Shown here piece by piece: positions 10,584 through 19,969 of a DNA stretch of 64,000 bases. Positions within the stretch are counted from its first letter, which is position 1; each line of letters begins with the position of its first letter. The position numbers and the translations under genes are program-made. This DNA comes from Streptococcus suis YS56 (GTDB lineage Bacteria > Bacillota > Bacilli > Lactobacillales > Streptococcaceae), in contig NZ_ALMY01000069.1 in the NCBI RefSeq assembly GCF_000440115.1, positions 1 to 64,000 on the forward strand, read 5' to 3'. The notes under the pieces were generated by a model, which worked only from the letters and a program-made list of their open reading frames with translations, was not told the origin of the DNA and searched no databases.

Positions 10584-12626
10584 ATGGTTGATAATCGTAC
10601 CATGGCAATTCTGATGGAATTGTTTGCGACTCGAAAAGAAAGTTTGTACGAACTTAGTATTCAAACAGGAATTGAAAAGGAGCAGCTACATTCTAATTTG
10701 GAACTAGTCAATCAATTGTTGCAAGAACATTCCTTCCCGCAGATACAATACAAAGATAGCGAGTTTGTTATTTCTACGGAGCTTTACAATCAAAAAGAAA
10801 GTGTATTTTCGCTCTTTCGCAATCGCCAGATCTATCTTTCGCAAGAAGAAAGACAGCTTCTTATCTATCTTTATACCTTTATCCGAAAAGAATTTGTATC
10901 AAACGTTCACTACCAAGAATTATTGAGTGTGAGCCGTAATACAACGTTGACGGATATTAAGAATGTAAAGGAACTTTGCTTGAACTTTCAAGTACGTTTG
11001 GAATATACGAGGGCGAAAGGCTATCATCTAATTGGTCGAGAAGAAGATAAACATCGCTTGGCGCTTTATGCACTCAGTAATTGTTTGCAGTCTTCGATTG
11101 GTGTGTGGGCTTTGGATTATATTCTTAAATCTTGGGGTGAGGAAAATCCTATTGAAGAATTGAAAATAGTGAGTCAACAAGCTTGCAATTATTATAAAGT
11201 CTCAGCTTTAGAAGAGAGATTGGATGAATATTTGTATTTTTTGATATTTTTATTTATCCGTCAGGCGCGTGTTGGCAACCTTATTAACTGGAATTTTGAA
11301 GGAAAGGTAGGGTTTGTAAAAGATTTTCTGCAACGCCTTTGGAAATTATTACGTTTAAAAAGTACTAGCACATTAGAATTAAATGCTGCGACACAAGAGT
11401 ATCTATCACATTTACTGCAAGGATGCTTAGAAGGTGAGAGCGGAGAAAAGGATGACCTATTTTACCACTTGACTGTAGAAATAGTGGAAGAGATGGAACG
11501 TTTGTCCTTAATTGCTTTTGAACATCGCTCGGAAATGATTGAAGGTTTGCAACGTCACCTAATTCCTGCTTACTACCGTTTAACATCTCGTTTGGTAAAT
11601 GTCAATTCATATACTGAAACCATCAAAGAAGAGCATGCCGACTTGTTCTATCTTGTAAAAAAAGCTTTGCGGCCTTTGGAAGAGCATCTAGGTTTTACTA
11701 TACCAGATAGTGAGGTATCTTATTTTGTCATCCACTTTGGTGGCTACATCGAAGCAGGTCAACAACGTTCATATCGTTATCGGGCCTTGGTTGTTTGCCC
11801 AAATGGAGTGAGCTCTTCGCTGATTGTAAAAGAAAATCTACGGCAACTATTTCCTAATATCTATTTTGCCGATACCCATTCCTTACAGGATTGGAAGATG
11901 CTAGACATGACAGACTATGACATGGTATTTGGAACTATCAAGCTGAATATAGAGCTACCATTTTTCTTGGTATCCCAGCTGATGACCTCTAATCATAAAA
12001 AAGAATTATTTCATTTGGTTAATCAGCATTTCCCAAATGCAGCTTATTTTCCGATTGAGATTGAGCAGTTATTATCACTTGTTGGGAAACATGCAACCAT
12101 TCATCAGGAGCAGGCTTTAAAATATGAATTGGTGCAGTTTCTCAATCAACGCTCCCATGAGCAAAGGGGAAGGAGTCCTATGTTAGAAGAATTGATTACA
12201 AAAGAGACCTTTCAATGGTCTGAGGAAGTTTTAGATTGGCAAAAAGCAGTTGCCCTGGCTGCACGACCTCTGGTAGATAAAGGAGCTATAGAAACTCGAT
12301 ATATTGATGCTATGATAGCGAAGGTAGAGGAGTTTGGTCCTTTTATTGACCTAGGTAAAGGAATTGCGATTCCACATGCACGACCAGAAGATGGGGTTAA
12401 TGAGGTAGGGATGTCAATGTTGGTATTGGATAAGCCAGTTTATCTATTGGATGATCCTAGTCATGAAATTCAGCTGTTCATTTGTATTGCAGCCGTGGAT
12501 AATCAAACCCATCTCAGAGCACTCTCGCATTTGACAAAAATTTTGCGAGAAGAAGAAAATATTCAACAACTTGTCGGCGCCAAAGAATTTGCCGACGTAC
12601 AACATTTATTAAAGGAGGAACAGTAA
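10584..12626 (+). CDS. PRD-containing PTS operon activator with EIIB-like and EIIA domains (BglG/MtlR type)
   Basis: A 680-residue modular regulator: N-terminal HTH domains (residues 1-170), two PTS regulation domains (about 180-400), an EIIB-like domain with Cys in the VVCPNGVSSS loop (about 410), and a C-terminal EIIA domain of the mannitol/fructose type with the phospho-His in AIPHARPED (about 596). It senses PTS phosphorylation and drives its own downstream operon. The EIIA domain may also serve as the phosphodonor of the transporter, because no separate EIIA gene is present. It starts behind a perfect AAGGAGG site and ends 1 bp before the EIIB gene. Confidence 0.9.
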   Translation: MVDNRTMAILMELFATRKESLYELSIQTGIEKEQLHSNLELVNQLLQEHSFPQIQYKDSEFVISTELYNQKESVFSLFRNRQIYLSQEERQLLIYLYTFIRKEFVSNVHYQELLSVSRNTTLTDIKNVKELCLNFQVRLEYTRAKGYHLIGREEDKHRLALYALSNCLQSSIGVWALDYILKSWGEENPIEELKIVSQQACNYYKVSALEERLDEYLYFLIFLFIRQARVGNLINWNFEGKVGFVKDFLQRLWKLLRLKSTSTLELNAATQEYLSHLLQGCLEGESGEKDDLFYHLTVEIVEEMERLSLIAFEHRSEMIEGLQRHLIPAYYRLTSRLVNVNSYTETIKEEHADLFYLVKKALRPLEEHLGFTIPDSEVSYFVIHFGGYIEAGQQRSYRYRALVVCPNGVSSSLIVKENLRQLFPNIYFADTHSLQDWKMLDMTDYDMVFGTIKLNIELPFFLVSQLMTSNHKKELFHLVNQHFPNAAYFPIEIEQLLSLVGKHATIHQEQALKYELVQFLNQRSHEQRGRSPMLEELITKETFQWSEEVLDWQKAVALAARPLVDKGAIETRYIDAMIAKVEEFGPFIDLGKGIAIPHARPEDGVNEVGMSMLVLDKPVYLLDDPSHEIQLFICIAAVDNQTHLRALSHLTKILREEENIQQLVGAKEFADVQHLLKEEQ

Positions 12627-12627
12627 T

Positions 12628-12912
12628 ATGTTACGAATTGGAACAGCCTGTGGCTCAGGTTTAGGCTCTAGCTTTATGGTTCAAATGAATATTGAATCCA
12701 TTTTGCGAGATTTAGGTGTATCAGATGTTCATGTGGAGCATTATGATTTAGGTGGTGCCAATCCGAGTGAAGCAGATGTGTGGATTGTCGGACGTGACCT
12801 GGCTGATTCTGCAACTCATTTAGGAGATGTTCGAATATTGAATAGTATTATTGATATGAATGAGTTGAGGGAACTTGTCACGGCTATCTGTCAAGAAAAA
12901 GGTTTGGTTTAA
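12628..12912 (+). CDS. PTS EIIB subunit, ascorbate (Ula/Sga) type
   Basis: A 94-residue cytosolic phosphocarrier. The phosphorylated Cys is at residue 8 in the loop TACGSGLGSSFM, which matches the UlaB/SgaB signature. It passes phosphate from EIIA to the sugar carried by the EIIC encoded next. The AAGGAGGAACAG ribosome site lies inside the 3' end of the regulator gene, so expression is coupled to it. Confidence 0.9.
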   Translation: MLRIGTACGSGLGSSFMVQMNIESILRDLGVSDVHVEHYDLGGANPSEADVWIVGRDLADSATHLGDVRILNSIIDMNELRELVTAICQEKGLV

Positions 12913-12965
12913 ATCGTATACACGGGGGATGACCCGCAAAGATAAAATTATAAAGGAGACAGAAA

Positions 12966-14312
12966 ATGATATTGGATTTTCTCATTGATATTGCTAAAAC
13001 TCCGGCAATTCTGGTTGCTCTCATTGCTATTCTAGGTTTAGCCTTACAGAAAAAGCCCGCAGCAGATTTAATTAAGGGGGGCTTGAAAACTTTTGTTGGT
13101 TTTATTGTTGTTGGTGGTGGAGCGAATATTATTGTTGGCTCGCTTGAGCCATTTGGTCAAATGTTTGAACAAGCTTTCAACTTGAAAGGGGTTGTTCCAA
13201 ATAATGAAGCTATTGTAGCGATGGCTTTGGATAAGTATGGAACTGCTACATCCTTGATTATGTTGCTTGGAATGGTCTTCAATATTGTTATTGCTCGCTT
13301 TACACGCTTTAAATATATTTTCTTGACAGGACACCACACACTATATATGGCCTGTATGATTGCAGTTATCATGAGTGTTGCAGGATTCACTTCTGTCGGC
13401 TTAATTGTGATGGGTGGGTTGGCTTTAGGTCTGATTATGACACTCTCCCCAGCCTTCGTTCAAAAATACATGATTCAATTGACAGGAAATGATCATGTTG
13501 CTCTAGGTCACTTCAGTGCACTTGGTTACTGGTTGAGTGGTGTAGTAGGCGGTTTGGTCGGTGATAAGTCTAAGTCTACGGAGGATATTAATTTCCCTAA
13601 AGGTTTGGCATTCTTGCGTGATTCAACTGTCAGCATTGCCATTTCTATGTCCTTGATTTACATGATTGTGGCTTTGTTTGCAGGCGGTGATTATATTAAG
13701 GAAAACCTTAGTGGCGGTACTAACAGTATGATTTATGCCTTGACCCTAGGTGGAACTTTTGCAGCAGGTGTTTTTGTTATCTTATCTGGTGTACGCTTAA
13801 TTTTGGCGGAAATTGTTCCAGCCTTCAAAGGAATTTCAGAGAAGTTGGTTCCGAATTCCAAACCAGCCCTAGACTGCCCAGTTGTTTATCCTTATGCACC
13901 AAACGCCGTGTTGATTGGCTTTATCTCTAGTTTTGCAGGGGGTATTGTCAGCATGATTATTCTTGCCTTGACTGGCGGTGTCGTTATCCTTCCAGGTGTC
14001 GTACCACACTTCTTCTGTGGAGCTACTGCAGGTGTTATGGGGAATGCCTCAGGTGGTGTTCGTGGAGCTGTTTGCGGTGCTTTTATGCAAGGCGTTCTCA
14101 TCAGTTTCTTACCGGTGTTCTTGCTCCCAGTTTTGGGAGACCTTGGTTTTGTAGGTTCAACATTCTCAGATGCAGATTTTGGTATATCAGGTATTTTCTT
14201 GGGAATTCTTGCTAAAAATGGCGGTATTCTCACAGTTTCTGTTGGTATTTTTGCAGTATTGGCCTTGATGCTTGGATTGTCATTGGTGAAAAAAGAACAG
14301 AAAGAAGGATAA
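12966..14312 (+). CDS. PTS EIIC permease, ascorbate (UlaA/SgaT) type
   Basis: A 448-residue membrane protein with about ten to eleven hydrophobic segments and the SgaT/UlaA-type features VGGGANIIVGSLEPF near residue 45 and FLTGHHTLYMACM near residue 120. UlaA transports L-ascorbate in E. coli. Here the downstream transketolase and lack of ula catabolic genes make a pentose, pentitol or related sugar equally possible. Ribosome site AAAGGAGAC precedes the ATG. Confidence 0.88.
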   Translation: MILDFLIDIAKTPAILVALIAILGLALQKKPAADLIKGGLKTFVGFIVVGGGANIIVGSLEPFGQMFEQAFNLKGVVPNNEAIVAMALDKYGTATSLIMLLGMVFNIVIARFTRFKYIFLTGHHTLYMACMIAVIMSVAGFTSVGLIVMGGLALGLIMTLSPAFVQKYMIQLTGNDHVALGHFSALGYWLSGVVGGLVGDKSKSTEDINFPKGLAFLRDSTVSIAISMSLIYMIVALFAGGDYIKENLSGGTNSMIYALTLGGTFAAGVFVILSGVRLILAEIVPAFKGISEKLVPNSKPALDCPVVYPYAPNAVLIGFISSFAGGIVSMIILALTGGVVILPGVVPHFFCGATAGVMGNASGGVRGAVCGAFMQGVLISFLPVFLLPVLGDLGFVGSTFSDADFGISGIFLGILAKNGGILTVSVGIFAVLALMLGLSLVKKEQKEG

Positions 14313-14313
14313 T

Positions 14314-15162
14314 ATGACTAGTGGTACAGCTGATTTGAAACGATTTGCCAAAGAAATTCGCTACCATACCTTGGCGACTTTGAATCAATTAGGATTTGGT
14401 CATTATGGTGGTAGCTTATCAATCGTAGAAGTGTTGGCTGCTCTATATGGAGAAATTCTGGACATTCGTGTCCTGAATTTCTCTTCTAAGGAGCGGGATC
14501 ACTTTATTCTGTCTAAGGGACATGCAGGTCCAGCACTTTATAGTACGTTGTATTTGAAAGGCTTCTTTGATAGAGATTTTCTCTTGTCGCTAAATCAAAA
14601 TGGAACACATTTGCCTTCACACCCTGACCGAAACTTAACGCCAGGGGTGGATATGACAACAGGTTCGTTGGGGCAAGGGATGAGTGTCGCGACAGGTGTT
14701 GCTTATGGTAAGAAGATAGAACAGTCACCGTACTATACCTATACTCTGGTAGGGGATGGGGAGCTTAACGAAGGTCAATGCTGGGAAGCAGCTCAGTTTG
14801 CAGCCCACCACGAATTATCGAAACTGATTCTGTTTGTGGATGACAATAAAAAACAACTAGATGGTCGTACCCATGATATTTGCCAAACCTTTGATTTTGT
14901 TGAAAAATTTCAGGCTTTTGGTTGGGAATCAGTGCGTGTGAATGGTGCCGATATAGATGCTATTATAAATGCTATTCTAACAATGAAGTCAAGTAAGTCT
15001 CCTCAACCAAAATGTATCGTTCTGGATACTACTAAGGGGCAGGGAGTTACCTTCTTAGAAGAATTAGAAAGCAATCACCATTTGCGTTTGTCGGGTCAAT
15101 TACGGGAAGATTTAGAGCAAGTAACTCTTGTTTTAGCGAGAGAGTTGGAGGTGACGGAATGA
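14314..15162 (+). CDS. Transketolase N-terminal subunit
   Basis: A 282-residue protein covering the thiamine-diphosphate binding half of transketolase. Conserved pieces are SKGHAGPALYSTL (about residue 70), GSLGQGMSVATGVAYG (about 112), and GDGELNEGQCWEAAQFA followed by DDNKKQLDG (the TPP/Mg motif, about 148-190). It needs the partner encoded next to make a full active site. It begins 1 bp after the EIIC stop. The same order, regulator-EIIB-EIIC-transketolase halves, is known in pneumococcus. Confidence 0.93.
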   Translation: MTSGTADLKRFAKEIRYHTLATLNQLGFGHYGGSLSIVEVLAALYGEILDIRVLNFSSKERDHFILSKGHAGPALYSTLYLKGFFDRDFLLSLNQNGTHLPSHPDRNLTPGVDMTTGSLGQGMSVATGVAYGKKIEQSPYYTYTLVGDGELNEGQCWEAAQFAAHHELSKLILFVDDNKKQLDGRTHDICQTFDFVEKFQAFGWESVRVNGADIDAIINAILTMKSSKSPQPKCIVLDTTKGQGVTFLEELESNHHLRLSGQLREDLEQVTLVLARELEVTE

Positions 15163-16085
15163 GACAGACAAAGGAGATGCGACTGGTTTATAGTGATTTT
15201 CTAGCTCAGGTAGGGCAGGAAGACACAACCATAGCAGCTATTGAAGCAGATTTATCCAGTTCAATGGCTACCAACAAATTGTCCTCTGTTCTGGGTGGAC
15301 GCTATGTCAATGTAGGTATCATGGAACAGGAAATGGTAGGGGTAGCAGCTGGATTATCTCTTCTAGGATACAAGCCATACATTCATACTTTCGGACCATT
15401 TGCTAGTCGTAGAGTCTATGATCAGGTGTTTATCTCTCTAGCTTATGCCCAGCTTAATGCCACGATCATTGGTTCCGATGCGGGGGTATCAGCGGAGATG
15501 AATGGTGGGACTCACATGCCGTTTGAGGAGCTGGGCTTAATGCGGCTCATTCCAAAAGCGCGTGTTTATGAGGTCAGTGACGATGTCCAGTTTCAAGCTG
15601 TTCTAAAAGAAACCATCAAGGTAGACGGGTTGAAGTACATTCGTACCATTCGGAAAGCTCCAACGGCTATTTATCAAGGTGGAGAAGATTTTAGCAAAGG
15701 CTACTGTGTCCTTAGGCAAGGGGAGGATATGACCTTGCTTGCGAGTGGTATTATGGTAGAGCAGGCATTAAAGGCGGCGGATCAGTTAGAGGCTCAAGGA
15801 GTATCTGTTCAAGTCATTGATCTTTTTCGTATCAAACCAATTCATGAAGACATACCAGCTCTATTATCAGGAAGGCCAGTATTAACCGTAGAAAATCATA
15901 ATCGAATTGGCGGCCTAGGTAGTAGCATTTGTGAATTAATGGCTACAGATTTGACGACCCCAGTACATCGAATTGGTATTGAGGAGTCATTTGGTCAAGT
16001 TGGCCAACAGGCCTATTTGATGGATGTTTATGGACTGACAGCAGAGCATATTGTTAAACAAGCACAATTAATGTTACAACAATAG
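15159..16085 (+). CDS. Transketolase C-terminal subunit
   Basis: A 308-residue protein with the pyrimidine-binding half (ADLSSSMATN and NVGIMEQEMVGVAAGLSLLG, carrying the catalytic Glu that activates TPP) and the C-terminal transketolase domain. The ATG overlaps the stop of the N-terminal subunit (ATGA), indicating translational coupling and one-to-one assembly. The pair would feed a sugar phosphate delivered by the PTS into the pentose phosphate pathway. It is the last gene of the operon. Confidence 0.93.
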   Translation: MRQTKEMRLVYSDFLAQVGQEDTTIAAIEADLSSSMATNKLSSVLGGRYVNVGIMEQEMVGVAAGLSLLGYKPYIHTFGPFASRRVYDQVFISLAYAQLNATIIGSDAGVSAEMNGGTHMPFEELGLMRLIPKARVYEVSDDVQFQAVLKETIKVDGLKYIRTIRKAPTAIYQGGEDFSKGYCVLRQGEDMTLLASGIMVEQALKAADQLEAQGVSVQVIDLFRIKPIHEDIPALLSGRPVLTVENHNRIGGLGSSICELMATDLTTPVHRIGIEESFGQVGQQAYLMDVYGLTAEHIVKQAQLMLQQ

Positions 16086-16156
16086 TGAGATAGTGATTCG
16101 TATTTTATGTAGCCTTTCGATTTACTTTGGCTTGGAAATAGGAAAGCAAATCAAAT

Positions 16157-16194
16157 GTAAAAAATCAAGCTCCACTTAGGAGCTTGATTTTTTC
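16157..16194 (+). terminator. Terminator of the PTS-transketolase operon
   Basis: AAAAAATCAAGCTCC pairs with GGAGCTTGATTTTTT around a short ACTTA loop. Just before it (16129-16147) is one isolated GCTTGGAAATAGGAAAGC segment, identical in type to the spacer of the hairpin array at 10.1-10.4 kb. Confidence 0.88.
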
Positions 16195-16275
16195 TATACT
16201 TCATTCATTACTTTCACAATATTCCATCCTTGATGAAGGCTTGCAATTCCTGTCAGAATATGGGACACTAGAATC

Positions 16276-18042
16276 ATGAAAAAGATACAACGTGAATTTC
16301 AAAAAATATATTACAACTTAGACAAGATTCTTTTGCTCTTTTTTACCCTGTTTACCTTTATGGAATTTGTTTGGATACCGCTCAATTCATGGATTTCTGA
16401 GGGACTCTTAGCTATGACAGGGCATGCCTACCTTTCACCGACGAATTTGTTGTCGGTGTTTGCTGAAAATCTGCTCGTGACAGGCTTGTTTATTCTCCTC
16501 TTTTTTGTCAACATTGCCATTGCCTATCTAGAATTAGCTCTATTGTTCACAGGGGTTTGGCAACTGTTGGATGAAAAAGTCAAGCACCTCCCCGACTATT
16601 TACGGGATGTACGAGATAGTATGGTGGCGATTATCCGTCACAGCAGCCTACCAAAGGTTTTATTTCTGCTCTTTTACTCAGTTATTCTTCTCCCGTTTTT
16701 ACGACGGGTATTAAATATCTATTATTTTAATAAAATCGTAGTACCCCAATTTATCGTAGATTACCTATCTAACACAGTCTGGCTAGGGATATTGATTTTG
16801 TTCTTTCTCCTCTTGTTCTTCTGGCTCGCATCACGCTTTATGTACGCTCTGCCGAACATTTACTTTGAACACAGGAGTGTGAAGGAGTCCATCGCTTATT
16901 CTTGGAAGAAGACCAGGGGAAGAAAACAAGTCAGTTCCTTTTTCCGTCTGATTTGGCTGGTCACTTTTCCAGTCCTCCTATTCACAGGAATAGGGATATT
17001 GCTCTATCTAGTACAGCTAGTGGTTGAACCTTATCTACCAGACACAGGCCCTTCATATTGGCTGGCAGTTGTTTGTTATGCAATCCTAAAATTAGCCTAC
17101 TACGGAGTAGTTGCGCTCTTTATGATGGGATTCATTAGTCTCTTAACAGGGAAACAATTGCCAAACTACCGCCGTAAACGCCTCCGTCATCGCCTGCGAT
17201 TGGCAATTTTGCTAGTATCTGGTCTGGTATTCGGTACCCAAGGAGCGCTTGCACTCTACTATCCCTTCGATACCCTGCCAGTTACCATTTCCCATCGCGG
17301 TGTTGACAATGGCAATGCTGTCCAGAACTCTATCGAGGCCCTAGAGAAAACCTCTCAACTCAAGCCAGACTACATTGAGATGGATGTTCAGGAGACGAAG
17401 GATGGTCAGTTTATTGTCATGCATGATACGGATTTATTGGCTTTGACGGGCAATCCCGGAGGTACACATGACTATACTCTTGCAGAGTTGACAGGGATGA
17501 CTGCATCAGAAAACGGCATGGCAGCTCCAGTTCCTTCTTTTGATGAATATCTTGAAAAAGCGGATGAGCTGGGACAGAAATTATTGGTAGAAATTAAAGT
17601 GACCAAGGCAGATTCGCCAAAACTCACCCAGAATTTTTTAAAAAAATACGGTCAACGTTTGATTGCCAAAGGACACCAAATGCAATCATTAGACTACCGT
17701 ACTATTATCGAAATAAAGCAGTATAGCGAGAAATTAGTATCCTTCTTTATTCTTCCGTTCAACTCTATCTATCCGACGACGGTTGCTGACGGCTATACTA
17801 TGGAGTATACCTCGCTTGATCAAAACTTTATGGTAAAATCTTGGATTCGTGGGAAGTCGGTTTATGCTTGGACACCGAATGAAGAAGAGAGTATGACCAA
17901 GATGTTGCTGCTACAAGTGGATGGTATCATCACTGACAACATGACCGATCTCCAAAGTCTGATGGAGGAAATGAAAGAGAATCGACGTTATCCAGACCTC
18001 TTTTTCCTGCAATTTCAGTCTTTGATTTATAATTTTGAATAA
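16276..18042 (+). CDS. Membrane-anchored glycerophosphodiester phosphodiesterase
   Basis: A 588-residue protein in two parts. Residues 1-320 form a membrane domain with about eight hydrophobic segments (GDPD membrane domain type). Residues 330-560 form a GDPD TIM barrel outside the last segment. Catalytic features are visible: ISHRGVDN with HR, EMDVQETKDG with the metal-binding Glu/Asp, and VMHDTDL with His. The enzyme would cleave glycerophosphodiesters, for example deacylated lipids or teichoic acid parts, at the membrane. No strong ribosome site precedes the ATG at 16276. It stands alone between two terminators. Confidence 0.88.
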   Translation: MKKIQREFQKIYYNLDKILLLFFTLFTFMEFVWIPLNSWISEGLLAMTGHAYLSPTNLLSVFAENLLVTGLFILLFFVNIAIAYLELALLFTGVWQLLDEKVKHLPDYLRDVRDSMVAIIRHSSLPKVLFLLFYSVILLPFLRRVLNIYYFNKIVVPQFIVDYLSNTVWLGILILFFLLLFFWLASRFMYALPNIYFEHRSVKESIAYSWKKTRGRKQVSSFFRLIWLVTFPVLLFTGIGILLYLVQLVVEPYLPDTGPSYWLAVVCYAILKLAYYGVVALFMMGFISLLTGKQLPNYRRKRLRHRLRLAILLVSGLVFGTQGALALYYPFDTLPVTISHRGVDNGNAVQNSIEALEKTSQLKPDYIEMDVQETKDGQFIVMHDTDLLALTGNPGGTHDYTLAELTGMTASENGMAAPVPSFDEYLEKADELGQKLLVEIKVTKADSPKLTQNFLKKYGQRLIAKGHQMQSLDYRTIIEIKQYSEKLVSFFILPFNSIYPTTVADGYTMEYTSLDQNFMVKSWIRGKSVYAWTPNEEESMTKMLLLQVDGIITDNMTDLQSLMEEMKENRRYPDLFFLQFQSLIYNFE

Positions 18043-18044
18043 AC

Positions 18045-18080
18045 AAAGACGCGAAGGCCTGGCCCAATCGCGTCTTTTCT
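18045..18080. terminator. Bidirectional terminator between gdpD-like gene and ybaB
   Basis: AAAGACGCGA and TCGCGTCTTT form a perfect 10-bp stem around AGGCCTGGCCCAA, with A and T runs on the outer sides. It serves the convergent genes on both sides. Confidence 0.85.
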
Positions 18081-18083
18081 GTC

Positions 18084-18383
18084 TTAAAATGGTAATTTAC
18101 CTGCAAAGGCACCTAGTTTTTTCTGAGTTGCCTCGTCAACTTTTGTAAGTGCAGCGTTGACGGCTTGGATTGTCATTTCTTGCAAGGTTTCAAGGTCGTC
18201 TGCATCCACAACATCAGCCTTGAAGTCGATAGAAACCAATTTCTTATCTCCAGTAAAAGTAGCAGTAACCAAGTCCTGTACAGAGCTACCAGTAAATTGA
18301 GTGGCAGCCAACTCAGCCTGGCTCTTCTCCATTTGTTTTTGAAGTTTTTGAGCTTGGCGCATCATGTTTTGCATATTCATCAT
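18084..18383 (-). CDS. YbaB/EbfC family nucleoid-associated protein
   Basis: A 99-residue basic/acidic helical protein beginning [20 protein letters not shown], the standard YbaB/EbfC start, with the middle [16 protein letters not shown] strand region and a helical C-terminus. Family members form dimers, bind DNA and coat the nucleoid. It is monocistronic and converges with the glycerophosphodiesterase gene. Its promoter must lie in the 275-bp region shared with agaS, but no clear -35/-10 pair on this strand stood out. Confidence 0.92.
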   Translation of the reverse strand: MMNMQNMMRQAQKLQKQMEKSQAELAATQFTGSSVQDLVTATFTGDKKLVSIDFKADVVDADDLETLQEMTIQAVNAALTKVDEATQKKLGAFAGKLPF

Positions 18384-18588
18384 AAGATTTTTAAGATTCC
18401 TTTCCTATCAAGGGTTTAGACCTTGTTTGTAAATTTTCCTTGCCTTATTTTTCCTTATTGTTAAAAATTTTCAAAGGCAGAGGCGTAGTAAATATTATAA
18501 CATGTTTTATGTAGATAATGCTACCTTCTTAAAATAAGTTATAGTCAGCAATATTGGACATCAATTTGACATATTAATCTATTTTAAA

Positions 18589-18617
18589 TTGACTTTGAGA
18601 GATAAATTCGCTATAAT
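18589..18617 (+). promoter_or_regulatory. Sigma-A promoter of the agaS-like gene
   Basis: TTGACT (18589-18594) and TATAAT (18612-18617) are spaced by exactly 17 bp, 42 bp before the start codon at 18659. The rest of the 18384-18588 interval is AT-rich with no gene seen. Confidence 0.85.
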
Positions 18618-18628
18618 ATAAGAAAAAA

Positions 18629-18642
18629 CTGGTTATAACCAG
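18629..18642 (+). promoter_or_regulatory. Perfect 14-bp palindrome, likely repressor operator
   Basis: CTGGTTATAACCAG lies 11 bp downstream of the -10 box, around the expected start of transcription. The dyad TGGT-N4-ACCA resembles GntR/HutC-type operators used by amino-sugar repressors such as NagR. Repression of the sugar isomerase gene is inferred from position. Confidence 0.65.
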
Positions 18643-18658
18643 AAAACAAGGAGGAGCT

Positions 18659-19828
18659 ATGTTCCGTTTAGCAAAAGAAGAATTAGAAAAATTGGGAGCC
18701 TTTATCACAGCGACTGAGATTTACCAACAGCCTGGCTTGTGGAAAGAGGCTCATCAACTCTATATTGACCAGCTGGAGAAGATTGAAGCCTTCCTAACAG
18801 CCATCAAGGACAAGCATGACTTTGTTCATGTGATTTTCACTGGTGCAGGGACTTCAGACTTCGTTGGTCAAAGTATTGCCAACTACCTCAACCAAGTTAA
18901 TGACTTGAAACACATTCGTTTTTCTGCCATTGGTACGGTTGAATTGGTTGGTCGTCCACACGATTATTTACAGGCGGATGTCCCAACAGTTTTGGTATCC
19001 TTTGCTCGTTCAGGTAACTCCCCAGAAAGCGTCGCAGCGGTAGAAGTAGCCAAACAATTGGTTGACCAACTTTATCAAGTGACCATTACCTGTGCACCAG
19101 AGGGCAAATTGGCGATTGCGGCTGAGGGGGATGCGGAAAATCTCTTACTCTTGCAACCGGCTGGTTCAAATGACAAAGGCTTTGCCATGACAGGCTCTTA
19201 TAGCTGTATGGCTCTGACAGCCCTCCTCGTATTCTCTCCAGCCAGTCAAGAAGAAAAAGCTACTTGGGTTGAGGCCATTGCCCGTCTAGGTCAAGATGTC
19301 TTGGACCGCGAGGATTATGTACAAGAATTGATTGACCTTGATTTTGAACGGGTGATTTACCTCGGTTCAGGTGGCTTCTATGGTGTAGCCCATGAAGCAC
19401 AGCTCAAGATTTTGGAATTGACGGCAGGTAAGATTGCGACCATGTACGAGTCCCCACTCGGCTTCCGTCATGGACCAAAATCATTCATCAATGAAAAGAC
19501 CTTGATTTTCCTCCTTGCATCAAACGATGCTTATACTCGCCAGTACGATGTGGACTTGCTCAATGAGGTGCATGGTGATGGCATAGCAGAGCGAATTGTT
19601 GCCTTGTCGGCTGATAAGCTAGCAGGTACCGAGGCAGCTAATTTTGTCCTGGCAGAGGGTGGAGCAGATTTACCAGATGTCTTCCTAACCTTCCCTTACA
19701 TCATCTTTGCCCAAACAGTATCTATCATGGCAGCTATCAAATGCAAGAATTTACCAGATACACCATCACCAACAGGTACCGTCAACCGTGTGGTACAGGG
19801 TGTGATAATTCATCCTTTAGAAAAATAG
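18659..19828 (+). CDS. agaS: AgaS family sugar isomerase/deaminase (SIS domains)
   Basis: A 389-residue protein with two SIS domains. The first carries FTGAGTSDFVGQS (about residue 60) and SFARSGNSPES (about 117); the second carries YLGSGGFYGVAHEAQLKILELTAG (about 237) and ESPLGFRHGPKSF. AgaS proteins act as ketose/aldose isomerases or galactosamine-6-phosphate deaminases in amino-sugar catabolism. It stands alone, with AAGGAGGAGCT as ribosome site. The upstream palindrome fits control by an amino-sugar-responsive repressor. Confidence 0.9.
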   Translation: MFRLAKEELEKLGAFITATEIYQQPGLWKEAHQLYIDQLEKIEAFLTAIKDKHDFVHVIFTGAGTSDFVGQSIANYLNQVNDLKHIRFSAIGTVELVGRPHDYLQADVPTVLVSFARSGNSPESVAAVEVAKQLVDQLYQVTITCAPEGKLAIAAEGDAENLLLLQPAGSNDKGFAMTGSYSCMALTALLVFSPASQEEKATWVEAIARLGQDVLDREDYVQELIDLDFERVIYLGSGGFYGVAHEAQLKILELTAGKIATMYESPLGFRHGPKSFINEKTLIFLLASNDAYTRQYDVDLLNEVHGDGIAERIVALSADKLAGTEAANFVLAEGGADLPDVFLTFPYIIFAQTVSIMAAIKCKNLPDTPSPTGTVNRVVQGVIIHPLEK

Positions 19829-19969
19829 GCACATCTATTCAATGATGAAGAAATAGAGCTATTCGGTAGAGTTTTAACACATAAAAAACACATAAAAAAC
19901 ACACCCACTCACTCGAATATCATGGTATAATGATAGTATATAATAAAATATAATTAGGAATGAATAGAA

